A stretch of DNA of 52,999 bases from Patescibacteria group bacterium (GTDB taxonomy: Bacteria; Patescibacteriota; Microgenomatia; UBA1400; Chisholmbacteraceae): the NCBI GenBank assembly GCA_022564195.1, contig JADFLW010000010.1, positions 1 through 52,999 of the forward strand, read 5' to 3'. The stretch's first letter is position 1, and each line of letters starts with the position of its first letter. Positions 1 to 6,738 of this stretch are shown here, piece by piece. Both the position numbers and the translations under genes were made by a program. Under the pieces are notes generated by a model that worked only from the letters and a program-made list of their open reading frames with translations, ran no database searches and was not told the DNA's origin.

Positions 1-93
1 AGAGATATTTTCAATATAGTTCACTGAAATACATATTGCAAAACCGAACTCCTGCGAGTTGAGCGGCCCGGCAAAGCCAGCCCCTACTTTTAA

Positions 94-205
94 GATAAAA
101 TCAAAAAGCGTTTGCCTAGTAAGCTGAATTATACTGTGGAAACACCTCAAGTAGCTGGGAGAATTGTTGGAGTAAGTGTTTAATTCGCGAGACGTCGCTT
201 ACCCC
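94..205 (+). repeat. Family 1 hairpin repeat, copy 1
   Basis: This 112-nt element recurs at 3596-3710 and 5384-5495. It opens with a small hairpin (CAAA at 102-105, TTTG at 111-114) and then forms nested inverted repeats: GTAAGC 119-124 with GCTTAC 197-202, GAATTA 126-131 with TAATTC 181-186, and AACAC 141-145 with GTGTT 176-180. Differences among the copies largely preserve pairing. It lies just past the terminator of the minus-strand gene at 270-674. It may be a structured small RNA or a REP/MITE-like mobile repeat; I do not recognise it as a known RNA family. Confidence 0.8.
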
Positions 206-211
206 GATATA

Positions 212-238
212 AAAAAGAGCCGATGTGCGGCTCTTTTT
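212..238. terminator. Bidirectional intrinsic terminator
   Basis: GAGCCG (217-222) and CGGCTC (228-233) pair around a 5-nt loop, flanked by five A on the left and five T on the right, so a U-tract follows the hairpin on either strand. On the minus strand it ends the gene at 270-674. Confidence 0.85.
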
Positions 239-269
239 GCATTCTTTTAGAAAATTGACATGAAGCCTA

Positions 270-674
270 TCAAGTGCCTTTTGAAGAGTGAAAGATAACG
301 CCGTGATGCCGTATTCCTGATTGGTTTGGATCAATCTCATTTAGACTCTGACAAAGGGCAAAAAATGGTTTTCCTGGGCCTAAAGCATGTCGGACGACTT
401 TTTGATACCGATCTACTAGCTCGACATCACTCTCAAATACTTCGAGATACTGAATGGGCCCATTGAGCGTTCTTTGTACAAATACCTCACCAATATCGTC
501 CCCATTTCCTGGATCCCACACCTTCAGCTCGTAATGATTCACGTATCCTGGAGGTGTTACATCGTGAGTCCCCACTTGAAATTCCTCGCGCTCGGCGTTT
601 GCAAACGCTTCAATGATTTCCTGTTCGGATGGGTTATCCAATGGTTCTCGGAAGATAATTCTCTCAATCGTCAT
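270..674 (-). CDS. Hypothetical protein, 134 aa
   Basis: I do not recognise this protein. It is soluble and acidic in its first half (PSEQEIIEAFANAEREEF near residues 16-33), has no signal peptide or membrane segment, and ends in a His-rich stretch (IRHHGVIFHSS). It is supported as a real gene by a TATAAT at 693-698 just upstream on the same strand, a short leader with no Shine-Dalgarno sequence, and the terminator at 212-238 right after it. It stands alone between repeat elements in an accessory stretch. Confidence 0.6.
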   Translation of the reverse strand: MTIERIIFREPLDNPSEQEIIEAFANAEREEFQVGTHDVTPPGYVNHYELKVWDPGNGDDIGEVFVQRTLNGPIQYLEVFESDVELVDRYQKVVRHALGPGKPFFALCQSLNEIDPNQSGIRHHGVIFHSSKGT

Positions 675-692
675 ACATTGTTGCAGTTTATC

Positions 693-698
693 ATTATA
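693..698 (-). promoter_or_regulatory. -10 box of the 134-aa gene
   Basis: A perfect TATAAT on the minus strand lies 18 nt before the ATG at 674. The -35 region is not convincing. Confidence 0.5.
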
Positions 699-759
699 TC
701 CTGCAATGCAATATTCATCGGAATGAATGGCTCAATCTCAAAAACTTTAGGGACCCAGT

Positions 760-853
760 TTCCCGAGGTGTCTCCGAATAGCATTTGCCATCCCGCAAAG
801 TTTCGCCGCGGGATAAACGGCGAAAGCCTGAGTATTCCATCTTCGGGGTGGTT
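760..853 (-). repeat. Family 2 hairpin repeat, copy A
   Basis: This 94-nt element is also found at 3714-3807 with the same length. It holds TCCCGC (791-796) paired with GCGGGA (808-813) and a terminal hairpin with a TTCG-type loop (about 837-851). In copy A the terminal stem has CCATC facing GGTGG, a G-U form of the CCACC/GGTGG stem in copy B. It contains no gene. The interval 675-952 otherwise shows nothing I can call. Confidence 0.75.
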
Positions 854-952
854 AAGCTAATAGTAACAAGCATCAGAATAATAGCCGGCACCGTAACCTT
901 AAGTGATTGCTCAAGAAGTGGATGTGATTGTTCTATCCTGTACGAAGAATTT

Positions 953-1723
953 TCACCGCGAGTCCAAGCCACGCGAAATTTTTTTCACCATATCGAGCAT
1001 CTCGGCCGGGAAGATGATGGTGGTGCTTTTTTCTCTGGCAGCTTCGGCCATTGTTTCCAGATAGCGGAACACAATCGGGTTGGCACCGAGAATTTTTCCG
1101 GCTGCCTTCAGTTTATGAGCGGCCTGAAATTCTCCTTCGGCTAAAATTATTTTTGCCCGTCTTACCCGCTCGGCTTCGGCTTGTTTGGCAATTGCCCGCT
1201 GCATGGCTTCCGGCACCTCAACGTGCTTGATTTCCACTGCCGAAACTTTAATTCCCCATGGGTCTGTGGCCTTATCAATAATTTTATGGAGCTTGGAGTT
1301 AATCTTGTCGCGCTCGGCCAAAATTTCGTCAAAAGCCGCCTCGCCGGCAACTCCCCTAAGCGATGTTTGAGCGATTTGCGAAGTTGCTTTCATGAAATCC
1401 TCTACCTCAACCACCGAGCGCACCGGGTCGGAAACCTTAAAATACAAAACCGCATCAACAGTTATCGGAATGTTGTCTCGGGTGATAACCTCTTGGGCCG
1501 GCACATCAAGAGTGATAATCCGAAGATCAATCTTCACCATTTTTTCAATCCCCGGAATAAGCAGAAAAAGACCGGGGCCGCGAGTGCCCACCAGCCGTCC
1601 TAAGCGAAAAATGACTCCGCGTTCATATTCCCTGGTAATTTTTACCGCTGAATAAAGAAAAACAACAGCGACAATGATGATGCCGCCCATCGAGGGAAAT
1701 AGATTAAACAAGAATTCGACCAT
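953..1723 (-). CDS. Slipin (stomatin/prohibitin family SPFH protein)
   Basis: A membrane-anchored SPFH scaffold protein of 256 aa. A hydrophobic segment at about residues 11-27 anchors it. The SPFH core follows, with the family-typical REYERGVIFRLGRL and GPGLFLLIPGIE, and then a charged helical region (AIAKQAEAERVRRAKIILAE) that usually oligomerises. The neighbour at 1733-3013 is an NfeD protease, and slipin plus NfeD is a widely conserved operon pair in which the protease can cleave the slipin C-terminus. Only 9 nt separate the two genes, so they are surely co-transcribed. The start ATG at 1723 has no obvious ribosome binding site. Assignment is confident; the cellular role (membrane microdomain or quality control) is inferred from the family. 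Confidence 0.93.
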   Translation of the reverse strand: MVEFLFNLFPSMGGIIIVAVVFLYSAVKITREYERGVIFRLGRLVGTRGPGLFLLIPGIEKMVKIDLRIITLDVPAQEVITRDNIPITVDAVLYFKVSDPVRSVVEVEDFMKATSQIAQTSLRGVAGEAAFDEILAERDKINSKLHKIIDKATDPWGIKVSAVEIKHVEVPEAMQRAIAKQAEAERVRRAKIILAEGEFQAAHKLKAAGKILGANPIVFRYLETMAEAAREKSTTIIFPAEMLDMVKKISRGLDSR

Positions 1724-1732
1724 AGTTATTTA

Positions 1733-3013
1733 TTACTCTACTAGTATAGTGTTTCCCTTAATTTTTACAATCTTCACTTTCTCTCCGACCTCAATGATTT
1801 CTCTAACTGAAATATTTTTTGCCGTCCAGTCTTCGCGATTCACCCTTGCTTTGCCGTGAGGATTGAGGGCTTCTATTACAACGGCTGTTTCTCCTATCAA
1901 GGCTTCCGGGCCGGTTTTAGCTTTCATCCTTAGTGTTTTAAACGATAATCTGCTAAGAATAATAAAAAATACAGAAACACCTAATGCCATTCCCATTACC
2001 AGCCAGAAGGCGGCTTGGGTAAAAACGCTCGGCAAGAACGGCTCTTGGGCAAAAGTGAGAATCCCGAAAAGAAAGGCGGCTGTTCCGACTACGCCAAAGA
2101 CGCCGAACCCCGGCGCCACAAAAATCTCAATAATGATAAGAGTGATGCTAAAGAGCAAAAGCACCGCTCCCAGCGCCGAAAGATTGATGGCGCCTGCTCC
2201 CCAAAGCCCGAGCAGAAGAGCGATGACAGCGAAAATTCCAATCTCGACCTCGCCGGTGCGAAACACAAAGAACAGACCCAAAGATCCAATGCCGAGAAAA
2301 AGCGGAACAAGAAAAGAAATAGAAAGAAAAGACAATATTTGCTCCAAAAGATTTGGTTTTACTTCTTTCAAAACAGCGCCTTCCAGCCCGACTTTGCTCA
2401 AAAGCTCATCCAAAGAAACGGCGGTGAAATTAATAACTTCTTGTTCGTGTGCCTCCTGACCGCTCAGGGTCAGATTTTCACGGACAAATTTTTCCGCAAT
2501 TTCAGCATTTCGCCCGCGCGCTTCGGCTAATGATCTCATCCAACGGCTTGTAGCTTCAATAATTTTTTCATCCGGTTCGGCTGTTCCTTCAATTCCAAGA
2601 CTACGCGGCTCTGCCGCGCCGATTGAGGCGTTGGGGTGACTAGCGGCAATTTCCGCTGACAAAAGGATAAAAGCACCGGCTGAAAAGGCCCAGCCGCCGC
2701 TTTTATGGATAAACACGGCGGTTTTTATTTTGCTGTCCAGCAAAAGCCGGCTGATCTCTTCCGTGGCTTTCAAGAGTCCGCCCGGGGTATTAAGCTGAAC
2801 GACAATAAGGTCAAAACCGTTCGCGTCTGCTTCTTTCAACGAGCGTTTTATAAACTGGACAGTGCCGGCGCGAATCTCCCCTTCAATGTCAATTACTAAA
2901 ACCCTGGGTAGCTCTCGGGGGTTTTGGGTCTCTGCTTTAACCCCGCCGACCAAAAAAGCGCCGACAAACATCAGGAAAACAACAATAAATACAAAGGGGA
3001 TTTTTGCTCTCAT
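1733..3013 (-). CDS. NfeD family membrane-bound serine protease
   Basis: A long-form NfeD of 426 aa. An N-terminal signal or membrane segment (about 5-24) leads into a ClpP-like protease domain (about 36-230), with Ser111 in GGWAFSAGAF and probable catalytic Lys150. About five hydrophobic helices (about 235-350) follow, then a C-terminal OB-fold NfeD domain (about 365-426, VGEKVKIVKIKGNTILVE). The order protease, membrane, OB fold is that of archaeal and bacterial long NfeD proteins acting with stomatins. It precedes the slipin gene by 9 nt and follows a small membrane protein by 5 nt, so these form a three-gene operon. Confidence 0.93.
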   Translation of the reverse strand: MRAKIPFVFIVVFLMFVGAFLVGGVKAETQNPRELPRVLVIDIEGEIRAGTVQFIKRSLKEADANGFDLIVVQLNTPGGLLKATEEISRLLLDSKIKTAVFIHKSGGWAFSAGAFILLSAEIAASHPNASIGAAEPRSLGIEGTAEPDEKIIEATSRWMRSLAEARGRNAEIAEKFVRENLTLSGQEAHEQEVINFTAVSLDELLSKVGLEGAVLKEVKPNLLEQILSFLSISFLVPLFLGIGSLGLFFVFRTGEVEIGIFAVIALLLGLWGAGAINLSALGAVLLLFSITLIIIEIFVAPGFGVFGVVGTAAFLFGILTFAQEPFLPSVFTQAAFWLVMGMALGVSVFFIILSRLSFKTLRMKAKTGPEALIGETAVVIEALNPHGKARVNREDWTAKNISVREIIEVGEKVKIVKIKGNTILVE

Positions 3014-3018
3014 ATTTT

Positions 3019-3396
3019 TTAACCCGCGCGAGGTTTGCCGCGCAGCTTGCTTGATGGTGCGATTCCAAGAACTACACCTAGAATAAACGTTATGAAGATG
3101 GCAAAGGCTGTCTCTGTGCCGAAAACCGTCTGCGGCGGCGCTGATACCGGACCAGGTCTCGGTTCTCGCGGCGCTGCGCCGGAAACCGATTGGATAATCT
3201 CCGCAGGGCTTATCTGTGTCATCCGGGGGATTTCATCCAAGCCGTAAACGCAAATTTCCCCAGTAGGCAGGGAGCAAAATCGCTCTGGTGGGCATTTGGT
3301 TAAAATTCTTTGCGGCATCCCCTCGCCGCAGCGCGCCCCGGTTCCTTGAAGAACTTTTATAGTGATATCTGGATGTTTTGAAATAACTTCGGGCAT
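3019..3396 (-). CDS. Small protein with C-terminal membrane helix
   Basis: This 125-aa protein heads the nfeD-slipin operon, 5 nt before nfeD. The first 85 residues are polar, with Cys at about residues 23, 35, 41 and 49. A Pro-rich linker follows (PREPRPGPVSAPPQT) and then a single hydrophobic helix (FAIFITFILGVVLGIA, about 98-113) with a basic tail. I do not recognise a family. Position suggests a partner of the NfeD/slipin pair, which is inference only. Confidence 0.6.
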   Translation of the reverse strand: MPEVISKHPDITIKVLQGTGARCGEGMPQRILTKCPPERFCSLPTGEICVYGLDEIPRMTQISPAEIIQSVSGAAPREPRPGPVSAPPQTVFGTETAFAIFITFILGVVLGIAPSSKLRGKPRAG

Positions 3397-3595
3397 ATTG
3401 GATCTTTTTTAAGGTTTAATTCTAAGGCTTGCCGTCGACCTTTGGCAGGGTTTCTCCTGGTGGGCTCTCAGGTTGATGTTCTGTCATAGGTGAAGCGGTA
3501 TTCTTCTCATGTTATCATTATTCTCTTTCTGACAGGTAATCCCACAATCAACGACTATATTGAATACGGTTTTGACTAGTATTGAGGCTCTTGAT

Positions 3596-3710
3596 GATAA
3601 ATATAATGAAATGCTGTTCATCTGGTAAGCTGAATTATAATGAGGAAATACCTCAAGTAACTGAGAGAACTGTTGGAGCATGTGTTTAATTCGTGAGACA
3701 TCGCTTACCC
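3596..3710 (+). repeat. Family 1 hairpin repeat, copy 2
   Basis: The second copy of the 112-115 nt element. Its first hairpin reads TGAA...TTCA where copies 1 and 3 read CAAA...TTTG, a compensatory double change. The nested stems GTAAGC/GCTTAC, GAATTA/TAATTC and AATAC/GTGTT are kept. It abuts family 2 copy B (3714-3807). The gene-free stretch 3397-3704 holds this repeat and nothing else I can support. Confidence 0.8.
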
Positions 3711-4259
3711 AAATTCCCGAGGTGTCCCCGAATTGCGTTCGCCGTCCCGCAAAGCTTCGCCGCGGGATAAACGGGACAAGTTTGAGTATTCCACCTTCGG
3801 GGTGGTTCTATATAGCTTCTTGACCACACTTTTGTATTCTCCGGGGAAGTCATGATACCCGCTTTTAGCGTAGAACTCTCTCGCCTCCGCATTGTTTACA
3901 TCTACAAAAAGTGCTATTTCCCTTGCTCCTTTTCGCCTAAGTCTATCTTCAGCCTCGTCCATTAAGCGAGCAGCAATGCCTTTTCCCTTATATCCTTGTT
4001 TTACTGCAAGGTGGAAAATCCAGCTGCCATATCCCCACCAATTTTTAAGGAAAACATTCCCAACAACTTTTCCGTCTACCTCAGCAACCAATATGAAGTT
4101 TGAGTCTCTCTCGATCTCTCTATTTAAACTTTCCTCACTGTCCCACACAGGATCGAACATGTCCTGTTTCTCAAGAAGATTCTTCTTTACTTCCTCATAA
4201 TCCGAAGCCTGATACTCCCTTATTGTTAGATTGTGTATCGTTTCTCTTTTTTTAGTCAT
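3705..4259 (-). CDS. GNAT family N-acetyltransferase with repeat-derived tail
   Basis: A 184-aa GNAT acetyltransferase that would transfer an acetyl group from acetyl-CoA to an unknown amine. The acetyl-CoA-binding motif is QGYKGKGIAARLM (about residues 89-101), followed by LFVDVNNAEAREFYAKSGYH, typical of motif B. The natural domain ends near YKSVVKKLY (about 150). The last ~34 residues (starting RTTPKVEYSNLSRLSRGEAL) are read from the family 2 repeat at 3714-3807, and the stop lies in the family 1 repeat. Insertion of the repeat has therefore replaced or extended the original C-terminus. There is no ribosome binding site at ATG 4259. Confidence 0.85.
   Translation of the reverse strand: MTKKRETIHNLTIREYQASDYEEVKKNLLEKQDMFDPVWDSEESLNREIERDSNFILVAEVDGKVVGNVFLKNWWGYGSWIFHLAVKQGYKGKGIAARLMDEAEDRLRRKGAREIALFVDVNNAEAREFYAKSGYHDFPGEYKSVVKKLYRTTPKVEYSNLSRLSRGEALRDGERNSGTPREFG
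3714..3807 (-). repeat. Family 2 hairpin repeat, copy B
   Basis: A 94-nt element matching 760-853 over its full length, with the TCCCGC/GCGGGA hairpin and a CCACC-TTCG-GGTGG terminal hairpin. It sits inside the 3' end of the GNAT frame and is read as protein there. Confidence 0.75.
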
Positions 4260-4481
4260 AAGTGATTAAACGAAATTTAAAAGCCGTAAGTATTATAACA
4301 GTATCAGCATTACTTCGAGTAGTTTTTTCAAGAGAAATGCACGGAAAAGACGAAGTAGAGTAGTAATTACCGATTTAATCTGAAAGACTTTAGGGACCTG
4401 TACAAGACACATTCCTCAGCTCGTTCATTCTCCCCCTCCGCCTGGAAGAGCTCGAAAACAAGCACAAAAAGACCGTTTTTC

Positions 4482-4509
4482 TTGACAAAAAAGAGCGGTG
4501 TGCTAAACT
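4482..4509 (+). promoter_or_regulatory. Promoter of the sortase gene
   Basis: TTGACA (4482-4487), 16-nt spacer, TAAACT (4504-4509), 36 nt before the sortase ATG. The stretch 4260-4481 shows no gene. Confidence 0.6.
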
Positions 4510-4521
4510 TCACCAAATATA

Positions 4522-4540
4522 CCCCGAAAGGGGATTTTTT
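4522..4540 (+). terminator. Short hairpin plus T-run in the sortase leader
   Basis: CCCC, a GAAA tetraloop and GGGG are followed by A and six T, between the promoter and the ATG at 4546. The stem is only 4 bp, so it could be a weak attenuator or simply a leader hairpin. typA has a comparable but stronger structure. Confidence 0.4.
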
Positions 4541-4545
4541 GGAAT

Positions 4546-5103
4546 ATGAACAAACTCATCCGGATTACCATCTCAGGATTACTTCTGATGCTTCTCGTAG
4601 CAGTTTCGCTTTCAAGGCAAAAACAACAAGTGCCTCCCGTAGATGGTGCGTCTTTTCCGCTGTACCCGATGAACGTCAATGCCGCCGAGATGAGAGAAAA
4701 CATCGTGAGAGCCGAAAGGCCGGCGCGGATACAGGTTCCTTCAGTCTCAATTGACATTGCGGTAAAACCGGCGCAGGTGAAAGAAAATGCATGGGAATTT
4801 CATGATGATGCCGTCTCCTTCTGGGAGGGCAGCGCCAGGCCGACAGAAGAAGGAAACATCGTCATCTACGCGCACCGAGACGAGCATTTCCAGAGACTCT
4901 CTCAAGCCAGCATCGGCGAGAAGGTGCTGATTGATACGGATAACGAAAGATTCAGTTACACGATTTCAGGCTTTAGAGTGGTCTCTCCGGGTCAGATGGA
5001 AGTCTTCGCCCCAACCGAAAGCGAACAGCTGACCATCTTAACCTGTACCAACGAAAACGACGCCGACCGCCTGGTCATCATCGCCAAACCCGCCGCCTCT
5101 TGA
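4546..5103 (+). CDS. Sortase (class D/E-like transpeptidase)
   Basis: A 185-aa sortase that would cleave a sorting signal on secreted proteins and join them to a cell-surface acceptor. A hydrophobic N-terminal anchor (about 8-22) is followed by a spacer and the sortase barrel. The catalytic triad is visible: His110 in IVIYAHRDEHF, Cys167 in LTILTCTNEN and Arg175 in DADRLVIIA. IPSVSIDI-type residues (VPSVSIDIAV, 64-73) start the barrel. No substrate protein with an LPXTG-like signal is evident next to it. It has its own promoter at 4482-4509. Confidence 0.9.
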   Translation: MNKLIRITISGLLLMLLVAVSLSRQKQQVPPVDGASFPLYPMNVNAAEMRENIVRAERPARIQVPSVSIDIAVKPAQVKENAWEFHDDAVSFWEGSARPTEEGNIVIYAHRDEHFQRLSQASIGEKVLIDTDNERFSYTISGFRVVSPGQMEVFAPTESEQLTILTCTNENDADRLVIIAKPAAS

Positions 5104-5192
5104 TGGAATCTTCGATAAACAGGCTCGAACGAAGCTATAATTGATTTTACGTCAGAGTCATTAACGACCCTGAAACTAACTAGCGGTGGTTA

Positions 5193-5198
5193 TATAAT
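5193..5198 (+). promoter_or_regulatory. -10 box of the KGG gene, leaderless
   Basis: TATAAT is followed by six bases and then the ATG at 5205, so transcription should begin at or next to the start codon. The -35 is weak. Confidence 0.55.
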
Positions 5199-5204
5199 AG
5201 GCTT

Positions 5205-5354
5205 ATGAAAAACATCCACGCTAAATTTAATGGGCAAAGAGGCGGTAAAAAAACAAAGGATCGATACGGCAAGGAACATTTTAGTAAGATGGCAAACAAA
5301 GGAATGATGAAAAGGTGGGGAAAAAAGAAAAATATGGGAAGAGGCAAAACATAG
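5205..5354 (+). CDS. KGG-type small basic protein, 49 aa
   Basis: A very basic 49-aa protein. The segment GQRGGKKTKDRYGKEHFSKM (residues 10-29), followed by ANKGMMKRWGKKK, resembles the KGG stress-protein repeat (GG...YGKEHFSxxGxKGG) of general stress proteins. It carries one such repeat and one degenerate half. A perfect TATAAT six bases before the ATG supports a leaderless transcript. There is no ribosome binding site. The function of KGG proteins is not settled; stress protection is the usual annotation. It is short but the motif match makes it credible. Confidence 0.65.
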   Translation: MKNIHAKFNGQRGGKKTKDRYGKEHFSKMANKGMMKRWGKKKNMGRGKT

Positions 5355-5383
5355 TTAGGCTGAAAAGCTCCATGCAATTTCAG

Positions 5384-5495
5384 GATATAATCAAATAGTG
5401 TTTGTCTTGTAAGCAGGATTGTACTGTGGAAATACCTCAAGTATCTGAGAAAACTGCTGGAGTGAGTGTTTAATTCTCGAGACGTCGCTTACTCC
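5384..5495 (+). repeat. Family 1 hairpin repeat, copy 3
   Basis: The third copy, immediately upstream of the tag promoter. Its first hairpin is CAAA/TTTG. The second stem is GGATT/AATTC (one G-U pair in place of A-U), and AATAC/GTGTT has a G-U pair in place of the C-G of copy 1. The outer GTAAGC/GCTTAC is intact. Confidence 0.8.
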
Positions 5496-5512
5496 ATTTT
5501 TTCATCAGCGAG

Positions 5513-5541
5513 TTGCGATCTTTCCTCCCTGGTGCTATATA
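5513..5541 (+). promoter_or_regulatory. Leaderless promoter of the Tag-like gene
   Basis: TTGCGA (5513-5518), 17-nt spacer, TATATA (5536-5541), then six bases to the ATG at 5548. The expected transcription start falls at the start codon. Confidence 0.6.
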
Positions 5542-5547
5542 GAAGCC

Positions 5548-6006
5548 ATGGCGTTTGGTCATATCATTCCCAGACCGGAAATCCCTGACACTGATGATGG
5601 GTATTTAGAGGAACTGGCGAAAAATATCTTTCGTGTGGGATTTAATTGGATCGTCGTTGAGGAGCGCTGGCCCGATATTCAGGAGGCGTTCACCGAATTT
5701 CAGATTGCGAAGGTTGCGGCGTTTACCGATGAGGATGTTGCTCGATTGGTTGACAACTCCAAGATCATTCGTCATCGAAAGAAGATTGGGGCGATCATTG
5801 CCAATGCTCAGCTCATCAAGGCCATCGTGAATGAGCATGGTTCATTCGGGCAATATCTTGCCACTTTCCGAGACGATCCGTATCCTGTCAGGCGGGATCG
5901 GATTGCCGACTCGTTTCGTCATCTCGGAAAAACCGGCGCCTTCTGTTTTCTGTATTGCGTGAATGAAAAGGTCCCGAGCTGGGATGATCGGTTCACAGAA
6001 GTGTGA
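5548..6006 (+). CDS. Tag-like DNA-3-methyladenine glycosylase
   Basis: A 152-aa protein resembling 3-methyladenine DNA glycosylase I, which removes alkylated adenine in base excision repair. Family resemblance is seen in FRVGFNWIVVEERWPDIQEA (FxxGLSWxxILxKR-like), KVAAFTDEDVARLVDNSKII and HRKKIGAIIANAQLI. It is shorter than usual (~185-200 aa). The N-terminal Cys/His (WCxxDPxW) and the C-terminal His that bind zinc in Tag are not seen. The end (FRHLGKTGAFCFLYCVNEK) still matches the FxFxGPT...M region loosely. It could be a divergent or altered-specificity enzyme. Confidence 0.75.
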   Translation: MAFGHIIPRPEIPDTDDGYLEELAKNIFRVGFNWIVVEERWPDIQEAFTEFQIAKVAAFTDEDVARLVDNSKIIRHRKKIGAIIANAQLIKAIVNEHGSFGQYLATFRDDPYPVRRDRIADSFRHLGKTGAFCFLYCVNEKVPSWDDRFTEV

Positions 6007-6133
6007 CGTGATGCTTTCTGTCCTGGAGTGTCTTCCTCCTTCGCCAAGGCTTCCCACTTCGCACAGTCAAACTTAGCTTCGAGGGACAGGTCGGAAGGAT
6101 ACAGTGAGAAAATCACTACGGAAGTGGAAAGGA

Positions 6134-6418
6134 CTACTTTTGGATCTTTTTCTCCAGTTCCTTAATCCTGTACTCTATCTCCTCCACCCTTTCGGAAGTG
6201 CGTTCTTTGAATCGCTTGACTTCATCTCTCAGCCCTTTTTGCTTGAAGAATGCGGTTATTCCTACGGTTCCTGCAATGAAATAGAAGACGTCTGCGAGTG
6301 TCCTCTCACCGAAAAACAAGAAGGCCAATGCTCCGGCAGAAACAGCGACAATGACGAGGGATTTGCTGGGAGATTTTTGCATTGCTTCTGAATTTGATGG
6401 TACTGTTTTTCCAGTCAT
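6134..6418 (-). CDS. Small membrane protein with coiled coil
   Basis: An unrecognised 94-aa protein. One or two hydrophobic segments (about 20-38 and 43-58) are followed by a charged heptad-like helix (KRFKERTSERVEEIEYRIKE, about 69-88). It diverges from the small membrane gene at 6475. No ribosome binding site is visible. Confidence 0.55.
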   Translation of the reverse strand: MTGKTVPSNSEAMQKSPSKSLVIVAVSAGALAFLFFGERTLADVFYFIAGTVGITAFFKQKGLRDEVKRFKERTSERVEEIEYRIKELEKKIQK

Positions 6419-6474
6419 GAAGCAAGAGGGCTGGTCTGGTGGAGATGGTGCAGAGAGTATGCTAGCATTTGTTT

Positions 6475-6732
6475 ATGGGACGGATGAAGAAGGGTTTACT
6501 GGAGGAGGTCCATTCTCATTTGTCTGCGTCTATCGCTCCTTTTTCTCAAGGCTGGCGGCGCCTTCTTCCGCTGACTGGTTTTCTTGTGCTCCTCCTCATC
6601 TTTGGAGTGGCAGCGGCAATCATGATCGTCTTTGGTCTTGCTGGGATGTTTGCCATTGTTGTGATCGCCCGATCAAACAGTCGGTGGATGAGGGATGAAC
6701 AAGTGCGCAGGAGTAAGAGGAAGAAGAGATGA
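6475..6732 (+). CDS. Small single-helix membrane protein
   Basis: An unrecognised protein of 85 aa. A long hydrophobic region (LTGFLVLLLIFGVAAAIMIV, continuing GLAGMFAIVVIA, about 33-64) is followed by a strongly basic tail (RRSKRKKR). I chose ATG 6475; an in-frame TTG lies 6 nt upstream and a second ATG at 6484. A TATGCT at 6459-6464 lies just before it. It ends 6 nt before the convergent CAP gene. Confidence 0.5.
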   Translation: MGRMKKGLLEEVHSHLSASIAPFSQGWRRLLPLTGFLVLLLIFGVAAAIMIVFGLAGMFAIVVIARSNSRWMRDEQVRRSKRKKR

Positions 6733-6738
6733 AGAGAT

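Noticed and set aside
116-340. Minus-strand open frame of 74 codons with similarity to one at 3484-3681
   Set aside because: The shared peptide is simply the family 1 repeat translated; the frames differ outside it and have no start signals.
474-860. Plus-strand frame of 128 codons
   Set aside because: Opposite to the better supported gene at 270-674 and running into a repeat; composition is that of an antisense shadow.
715-972. Minus-strand open frame of 85 codons after the slipin gene
   Set aside because: Most of it is the family 2 repeat read as protein; no ribosome binding site or promoter, and it overlaps the slipin end.
5180-5440. Minus-strand frame opposite the KGG gene
   Set aside because: A Phe/Leu-rich antisense reading of a Lys-rich gene; no start signals.
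5919-6133. Minus-strand frame (5919-6116) overlapping the end of the Tag-like gene
   Set aside because: Half of it is antisense to the glycosylase; the rest (6007-6133) shows no start signal. Possibly a decayed repeat, but not supportable.
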